Below are positions 15,201-19,198 of a stretch of DNA of 19,198 bases, piece after piece (positions within the stretch are counted from its first letter, which is position 1; each line of letters starts with the position of its first letter). A program made the position numbers and the translations under genes. Under the pieces are notes generated by a model that made no database searches, had not been told where the DNA came from, and saw nothing but the letters and a program-made list of their open reading frames with translations. This DNA comes from Bacteroidota bacterium (lineage in GTDB: Bacteria > Bacteroidota > Bacteroidia > Bacteroidales > Paludibacteraceae), in assembly GCA_022709605.1 (NCBI GenBank), contig JAKLIM010000022.1:1-19198 (forward strand), in the 5' to 3' direction.

Positions 15201-17854
15201 GGGGTTGGTGGAGCAATGCCGGAAGTGAAAATCCGGGTGGAGCTGAAATGTTGATGTTCCAGGCCAATAAAAAGGAATATAAAGTGGGTGAAACTGTGTC
15301 GGTTGAATTGCCTGTAACTCACAGCGGAAAAGCATTGATAAGTATTGAAACCGGAAGTCGCGTACTGAAAAACTTTTGGTTTGAACCCAAAGAAGGCAAG
15401 TCAAAGTTCACCTTTGAAGCAACTCCCGAAATGGCTCCGAATATTTACATTCATGTTTCGTTTATTCAACCTCATAATCATGGTAAAAACGATTTCCCCA
15501 TCCGCATGTATGGGGTTCAGGCAGTGAAAGTTGAAGACCCTGACACGCATATTTCTCCGATAATTAATATGCCGGACGAATTGAAACCGCAACAAAAATT
15601 CAATGTCAAAATTCAGGAGAAAAATGGTAAACCAATGACTTATACCATTGCCATTGTGGATGAAGGTCTCCTTGACATTACCCGTTTTAAAACGCCAAAT
15701 CCATGGGAAACTTTTTATGCTCACGAAGCACTCGGCGTGCGTACCTGGGATTTGTATAAATATGTAGCCGGAGCATTTACAGGCAAAATGGCAGGTTTAT
15801 TTGCCATCGGTGGCGATCAATATTTCGACCGGAAAGGCAAAGAAAACAACAATCGTTTCAAACCTGTGGTATTATTTCAAGGTCCTTTCAGCATTGATGC
15901 CCGTGCATCTAAAACACACACTTTTACTATGCCCAACTACATTGGTTCGGTGCGTGTAATGGTTGTTGCCGGAAACAAAAGCGCTTATGGTTCGGCTGAA
16001 AAGGCTGTTCCTGTCAGGCAATCGTTGATGGTATTACCAACATTGCCGCGGGTCATCAGCCCTACCGAAATTATCAAAGTGCCGGTTAGTGTTTTTGCAA
16101 TGGATAAAAAAGTAAAAAATGTAACAGTGAAAATAAGTGCTGATGCAAACTTCGAATTACTCGACGGAACCAACAAGCAACTAGTTTTTGAGAAAACAGG
16201 CGAAAAGATGGTTGAATTTACCATCAGGGCAAAAAACAAACTTGCTGAAGGTAAAATCATTGTGACAGCTACTTCAGGTGCTGAAAATACAAGTTCGGAA
16301 ACAAATTTGAAAATACGAATGCCAAATCCGCCTGCAACAACAGTAACTATGGCGAGCATTGAACCCGGCAAATCATGGTCGCAAACAGTGAGCGCGTTCG
16401 GCATTCAGGGTACTAATTCCGGCTCTGTGGAAATATCCCGAATCTATCCGATAAATTTAGAGAAACGATTGCAGTATCTCATTCAATATCCGCATGGTTG
16501 CATCGAACAAATTGTTTCGGCAGCATTTCCACAATTGTATTTGAAAAACATGATGGATTTGACCGAACCACGAAAAGCTGAAATTGAATTAAACGTAAAA
16601 AGTTGTCTTGATAAGTTGAAATCGTATCAGATTACCAATGGCGGTTTTGGATACTGGCCGGGCGAATCGTACGGTGCAAGTGAATGGGGAACCAATTATG
16701 CCGGACATTTTATGCTCGAAGCACAAGCATTAGGATACCAGTTGCCGGTTGGAATTCTGACTTCATGGATTGGATATCAAACCAAAGAAGCAAACGACTG
16801 GAAGCCAACACGTAAAAATTACGGCACCGATTTAATTCAGGCTTACCGACTTTATACCCTTGCACTTGCCAAAAAACCGGCATTGAGCGCTATGAATCTT
16901 ATGCGCGAAACGGCTGAAATTGATGAAGATGCCCGTTGGCGTTTGGCTGCTGCTTATTGCGTAGCCGGAAAATCAGATATCGGCGCTCAAATTATTAATG
17001 GAATGAAAACAAAACCTGCAAAGCGTGAAAATTATTTTGGTACGTATGGAAGCGCTGACAGGGATGAAGCCATGATACTGGAAACGCTCGTATTGCTCAA
17101 AAGAACTGCACAAGCAAAACCTATTGTACAGGATTTAGCAAACATTCTGGCTTCAAACGAATGGCTAAGCACGCAAAGTACCGCTTATATGTTGTTGGCT
17201 ATATCTAAATTTACAGGCGATGGGGCAAAAGGCGAAAATCTGCAAAGTGATTTAACTATTGATGGAACCAAAACAAGCATAAATACACCAAAAGCAATGT
17301 TTATGACGGATTTAAATTTTAAATCCCGTAATATTAACAGAGTAAGTGTTGTAAATAATTCAAAACAAACTCAATATGTGAGAGTTACATTGCAAGGAAT
17401 ACCTTTAATGAACGAAAAAGAAGGCGAATCACAAAATCTGGAACTTTCGGTTCGTTATTTCGATATGAAAGGAGCAGTTCTAAATCCTTCAAGCATTAAA
17501 CAGGGAACACAGTTTTATGCCAATATTGTCGTTCAACATCCGGGTGTCCGTTTGGATTACAACGATATGGCATTATCGCAACTTTTCCCATCGGGTTGGG
17601 AAATTCTGAATACACGAATGGATGAGATTGTAAGTGCAAAACTCAACACCGATCAGCCAGATTATCAGGATATTCGCGATGACCGTGTTTATATGTATTT
17701 TGATATTGCAAAAGGAAAAACCAAAACATTCAGGGTGTTGCTGCAAGCTGCTTATTTGGGTAAATTTTACTTACCTTCGGTTCAGTGCGAAGCCATGTAC
17801 GACAATACGATACGCGCTTACACCAAAGGGCAATGGGTGGAAGTGGTAAGGTGA
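12290..17854 (+). CDS. Alpha-2-macroglobulin family lipoprotein (protease trap) with thioester
   Basis: An 1854-aa lipoprotein of the bacterial alpha-2-macroglobulin family (E. coli YfhM/ECAM relatives), thought to trap foreign proteases covalently in the periplasm or at the surface. The signal peptide ends in a lipobox-like LPFSC with Cys26, followed by KKE. N-terminal macroglobulin-type beta domains come first; the MG segment YGERGVWRPGD lies at about 627-637. A bait-region-like part runs to about 1120 (AIVDEGLLDIT), and the A2M core FQGPFSIDARASKTHTFTMP is near 1195-1214. The thioester motif GCIEQ is intact with Cys1404 and Gln1407, followed by the helical thioester domain to about 1680 and a C-terminal beta domain. 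A Cys-bounded Asp/Glu/Tyr-rich insert lies between Cys451 and Cys504. pbpC follows on the same strand, the classical partner. Confidence 0.95.
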   Translation: MKSSAIKNQSIVFFFIVTFILLPFSCKKELKSLHIDPAFSGYVISFTSGVVSNASKVQVRLVQEVTDAKPGKVLEKNPFDFSPGVKGRAYWVDKQTIEFAPDEKFSSGDIYTVSFDLSQFVQVPSNLKTLKFRFQVMKQNVRYEFNGISPYSESNMKWQKVNGIFYTADVVENSIFENIIEINGADTKKVSWNHSKDGRTHNFSIDSVERKSSPFKIEIEWKGKKIGAKNGSETFEMPGLDQFKVLHVKTSTSPNTQIEVFFSDPLSRMQDLDGLFSLSPNAGLKVMVAGTSAKIIPTQTVTGEVYLTVYGGIRNVFEKPLGNNSIHKLKFVSLKPQVELIGEGVIIPNTGGILFPFRAVSLSAVDVKVIKIFENNIVQFLQVNQLNENQEIKRVGRVIYNQTIQLTSEESIDYSEWNNFSLDLSKLIDPEPGAIYRVEIGFSKKYSLFPCSEKDSGKNSEEYEEPHDPNESYNEPSGSYWDYYESDSDYDYENFNWQERDDPCKPSYYMDSRRRVSRNVLASDLGIIAKAGTNNEYFIAVTDLRDTKALSDVDLEFRNYQNQIIKSGKTNSEGFCNITLNDKPFVLVAKKGKQRGYLRLDDASSLSLSMFDVSGEELKKGIKGFIYGERGVWRPGDLVYLNFILEDKNQSLPANYPVVLELFNPSGQIAQHLVRTKNTNGFYSFILKTPANAPTGNWTVKMHVGGSVFARNIRIETVKPNRLKINLNFASSILHKGVTENGNLQVNWLHGAPASNAKVKIEATMAAKKTEFAGFKDYNFDDPSKKVTSQDITIFNGNLNAEGKANVTSKLDFNIDAPGMIAVQMKTTAFEAGGDFSIDRSILTYSPYTSYVGVKIPQGKGWNGALNSDEKNLFPVVVVNENGKPVNASLKIEVYNVYWRWWWEQTEEENLASYISNQHTNLLKTDYLQVVNGRAFYEMNLGGDYYGRKLIKITDTNSGHSTGGIFYTTYRGWWSNAGSENPGGAEMLMFQANKKEYKVGETVSVELPVTHSGKALISIETGSRVLKNFWFEPKEGKSKFTFEATPEMAPNIYIHVSFIQPHNHGKNDFPIRMYGVQAVKVEDPDTHISPIINMPDELKPQQKFNVKIQEKNGKPMTYTIAIVDEGLLDITRFKTPNPWETFYAHEALGVRTWDLYKYVAGAFTGKMAGLFAIGGDQYFDRKGKENNNRFKPVVLFQGPFSIDARASKTHTFTMPNYIGSVRVMVVAGNKSAYGSAEKAVPVRQSLMVLPTLPRVISPTEIIKVPVSVFAMDKKVKNVTVKISADANFELLDGTNKQLVFEKTGEKMVEFTIRAKNKLAEGKIIVTATSGAENTSSETNLKIRMPNPPATTVTMASIEPGKSWSQTVSAFGIQGTNSGSVEISRIYPINLEKRLQYLIQYPHGCIEQIVSAAFPQLYLKNMMDLTEPRKAEIELNVKSCLDKLKSYQITNGGFGYWPGESYGASEWGTNYAGHFMLEAQALGYQLPVGILTSWIGYQTKEANDWKPTRKNYGTDLIQAYRLYTLALAKKPALSAMNLMRETAEIDEDARWRLAAAYCVAGKSDIGAQIINGMKTKPAKRENYFGTYGSADRDEAMILETLVLLKRTAQAKPIVQDLANILASNEWLSTQSTAYMLLAISKFTGDGAKGENLQSDLTIDGTKTSINTPKAMFMTDLNFKSRNINRVSVVNNSKQTQYVRVTLQGIPLMNEKEGESQNLELSVRYFDMKGAVLNPSSIKQGTQFYANIVVQHPGVRLDYNDMALSQLFPSGWEILNTRMDEIVSAKLNTDQPDYQDIRDDRVYMYFDIAKGKTKTFRVLLQAAYLGKFYLPSVQCEAMYDNTIRAYTKGQWVEVVR

Positions 17855-17903
17855 AAATACAAATTTTGATTTTTTCAAATAGATTTTTAATGTGATTGGA
17901 TAA

Positions 17904-17936
17904 AAACCTAACAGGTTTTGAAAACCTGTTAGGTTT
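17904..17936. repeat. Perfect 16-bp palindrome with one-base centre
   Basis: AAACCTAACAGGTTTT (17904-17919) is followed by G and then by its exact complement (17921-17936). It starts 49 bases after the macroglobulin stop. No T tract follows, so it is not a textbook terminator, though it could stabilise the 3' end of the mRNA. Similar CCTGACAGG/CCTAACAGG palindromes are, as I recall, dispersed in Bacteroidota genomes. Confidence 0.88.
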
Positions 17937-18001
17937 ACAATCAGATTTTTATATATTATTGCAACATAATTAAATGAATTCCAATATAATATCAATCCCA
18001 C

Positions 18002-18138
18002 ATCGTTGCAAACGAGAAGGAGTTAAGTAAATACAAAAACATGAATATTTTAATTTGCGGTGAATAATTATGTTATTCGCCTTAATTATGCGGTGAATAA
18101 ATGTTATATTCTTCACTCTTCGCCTCGTTACAAACGAT
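18002..18138. repeat. 137-bp element with inverted ends and internal tandem repeat
   Basis: The ends are ATCGTTGCAAACGAG (18002-18016) and CTCGTTACAAACGAT (18124-18138), inverted copies that differ only in the central three bases; each is also a small palindrome on its own. Inside is a 33-base-period imperfect repeat carrying GCGGTGAATAA at 18057-18067 and 18090-18100. Each copy can form a hairpin: GGTGAATAA with TTATTCGCC (18059-18081), and GTGAATA with TATTCTTCAC (18093-18116). It could be a small mobile-type element or a structured RNA. Confidence 0.65.
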
Positions 18139-18148
18139 GATTGTGTCA

Positions 18149-18283
18149 TATAAAAAGAAAATAAACGGATTTAAATTCCGATAAATCGGAATTATCTTCA
18201 GAAACTAGGGTCTTATCGTTCATGCTTGCATGACTTTAATCCGTCCCGAGAATTCGGGATTAAATCCGTATTATTTTCTTATA
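18149..18283. repeat. 135-bp nested inverted-repeat element
   Basis: Outer arms 18149-18174 and 18260-18283 are imperfect inverted copies; the innermost 10 bp ACGGATTTAA (18165-18174) are perfect and the rest differ by short indels. Inside are smaller palindromes: AATTCCGAT/ATCGGAATT (18174-18193), TCATGC/GCATGA (18220-18233) and CCCGA/TCGGG (18245-18258) within TTTAATCC/GGATTAAA (18235-18264). The layout suggests a folded RNA or a MITE-like remnant; no gene is present. Confidence 0.65.
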
Positions 18284-18292
18284 AGTTCACAT

Positions 18293-18320
18293 CCGCTATC
18301 CCGAATTCTCAGGACAGCGG
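18293..18320. repeat. CCGCT hairpin carrying an inverted CCCGAATTC copy
   Basis: CCGCT (18293-18297) pairs with AGCGG (18316-18320). The inside, 18298-18315, is an inverted copy of 18243-18260 with one mismatch at 18311, so the two elements are related and could pair with each other. Confidence 0.6.
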
Positions 18321-18419
18321 AAATCAGCGTTCTATTCTTTCTAAAAATAAGAAATTATATTCTAACAAATACTTAATTGAATTAATAGCACCTAAAAAAA
18401 AGAAATAATATAATATTTA

Positions 18420-19198
18420 ATGTCGTTTAAATTTCATATAAAATCTTATATAATCCTTTTAAACCAATGCAAAAAACACAGGTTTGACTATCCTCATCCC
18501 CGTTTTTGGTTGATAATTGTATTTTTTATTTTTCTTATCTGGTTTATTTTTTCATTACCAAAACCCCTTTTTCAAGTTCCCTATTCAACTGTTATCGAGG
18601 ATAGTAGGGGTAATTTTTTGTCGGCGCGCATCGCTTCCGATTATCAATGGCGTTTCCCGCAAACCGATTCTGTTCCGTACAAATTTCGTGAATCCTTGCG
18701 CTTGTTCGAAGATGAATATTTTTATTATCATCCCGGTATCAATCCGGTTTCAATGGGCAGAGCATTGTGGCAAAATATTAAAAAAAGACGTGTCGTAAGT
18801 GGTGGGAGCACCATTTCGATGCAGGTTGTCAGGCTTAGTCAACTCAATCAAAACAGAACAGTTTTCAGAAAATTGTATGAAATGATACTGACTTTGCGCC
18901 TTGAATTGGGTTATAGTAAGCGTGAAATTTTAAATTTATATGCGTCTCATGCTCCTTATGGCGGAAATGTGGTTGGGTTGGAAGCGGCGGCATGGAGATA
19001 TTTCGGGCGACCGGCTCATCGTTTGTCATGGGGCGAAACCACAGCACTTGCTGTATTGCCAAACGCTCCGGCTCTGGTTTTTCCGGGGAAGAATCATACC
19101 ATCTATTTGAAAAAACGCAACCGCTTGCTGGACAAATTATACAAGGCACAAATTATTGACAAAACCACCTGCGATTTGGCAAAAGCGGAACCGTTGCC
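18420..19198 (+). CDS. pbpC: Penicillin-binding protein 1C, N-terminal part
   Basis: The first 259 residues of a bifunctional peptidoglycan glycosyltransferase/transpeptidase of the PBP1C type; it runs off the window. The ATG at 18420 opens a frame uninterrupted to the end. A basic N-terminus (to residue ~28) precedes one membrane helix (about 29-46, FWLIIVFFIFLIWFIF). Then come VPYSTVIEDSRGNFLSARIA (53-72) and QWRFP, which are PBP1C hallmarks. The glycosyltransferase 51 domain shows FEDEYFYYHPG, with Glu97 the probable catalytic residue, then RRVVSGGSTISMQVVRL (123-139) and EILNLYASHAPYGGNVVG. The transpeptidase domain is outside the window. PBP1C is the recurrent partner of bacterial alpha-2-macroglobulins, here encoded just upstream; the proposed division of labour is protease trapping and wall repair. 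The pair is usually closer than the 565 bases seen here. Confidence 0.95.
   Translation, partial: MSFKFHIKSYIILLNQCKKHRFDYPHPRFWLIIVFFIFLIWFIFSLPKPLFQVPYSTVIEDSRGNFLSARIASDYQWRFPQTDSVPYKFRESLRLFEDEYFYYHPGINPVSMGRALWQNIKKRRVVSGGSTISMQVVRLSQLNQNRTVFRKLYEMILTLRLELGYSKREILNLYASHAPYGGNVVGLEAAAWRYFGRPAHRLSWGETTALAVLPNAPALVFPGKNHTIYLKKRNRLLDKLYKAQIIDKTTCDLAKAEPL

Larger units (their letters stand above)
17855..18419. other. Non-coding repeat island between macroglobulin gene and pbpC
   Basis: 565 bases without a supportable gene. It is AT-rich and carries a series of inverted repeats, listed separately: a 33-base palindrome (17904-17936), a 137-base element bounded by ATCGTT/AACGAT repeats (18002-18138), a nested inverted-repeat element (18149-18283) and a CCGCT hairpin (18293-18320). 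No clear TAnnTTTG promoter for pbpC was found here. The 60-codon open frame at 18226-18408 consists mostly of the repeats and has no recognisable protein features. Confidence 0.75.

Noticed and set aside
15985..16404. 139-codon antisense reading frame inside the macroglobulin gene
   Set aside because: It lies wholly opposite a strongly supported coding region, has no recognisable domain, and its composition reflects the complementary codons.
17904..17936. Terminator for the macroglobulin gene
   Set aside because: The stem is perfect but no T tract follows it and the loop is near zero, so a repeat element is the safer call.
18057..18100. Possible CRISPR-like repeats (GCGGTGAATAA twice, period 33)
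   Set aside because: Only two imperfect units, no regular spacers and no cas gene; each unit is better explained as a hairpin within a larger inverted-repeat element.
18226..18408. 60-codon open frame in the pbpC-upstream island
   Set aside because: It is made mostly of the palindromic repeats, has no domain or leader features, and ends in a low-complexity lysine run.
18517..18798. 93-codon open frame overlapping the start of pbpC
   Set aside because: It is in a different frame from pbpC, whose frame carries the glycosyltransferase motifs; this one has none.

Overview
The window is a low-GC, AT-rich-spacer chromosomal segment from a member of the Bacteroidota (probably Bacteroidales; genus not determinable here). 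The evidence is a SusC/SusD-type outer-membrane uptake cluster, lipoproteins with short Bacteroidota lipoboxes, several TAnnTTTG -7 promoter elements typical of the phylum's sigma factor, near absence of Shine-Dalgarno sequences, and phylum-specific small proteins (DUF4834, the 306-aa SerA type).

Layout. (1) 2-3502: the 3' part of a SusC-like TonB-dependent receptor, a SusD_2-like lipoprotein, a DUF5012/BT_2262-like lipoprotein and a small lipid-binding-hydrolase-family lipoprotein, all on the + strand and closed by a strong terminator at 3522-3552. The four-gene order resembles the Bacteroides thetaiotaomicron BT2264-BT2261 peptide-binding SusCD system. (2) 3641-6063: a separately promoted S9 glutamyl-endopeptidase-type protease with no signal peptide. 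(3) 6086-7360: metF and a small DUF4834 membrane protein. (4) 7357-9611, - strand: birA (biotin-protein ligase) and dacB (PBP4-type DD-peptidase), convergent with DUF4834 such that the two stop codons share one CTAG. (5) 9899-12128: serC and serA, the first two serine-biosynthesis enzymes, separated by a 21-bp perfect hairpin and closed by a terminator. (6) 12210-19198: a very large alpha-2-macroglobulin lipoprotein with an intact thioester motif, then a 565-bp non-coding island full of palindromes, then the start of pbpC (penicillin-binding protein 1C), which runs off the end of the window.

Working together: genes of group 1 import an unidentified oligomer, plausibly peptides, across the outer membrane; the following protease may degrade peptides but is a separate transcription unit. 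SerC/SerA and MetF supply serine and one-carbon metabolism. DacB, the macroglobulin and PBP1C are envelope functions; the macroglobulin-PbpC pairing is a known bacterial protease-trap plus wall-repair association.

No tRNA, rRNA, CRISPR array, transposase or prophage gene was seen. The least explained part is the 17855-18419 repeat island. I found no clear new multi-gene system; the most interesting signals are that island, the serC-serA hairpin, the non-canonical SerA active site and the secretion-signal-less S9 protease.
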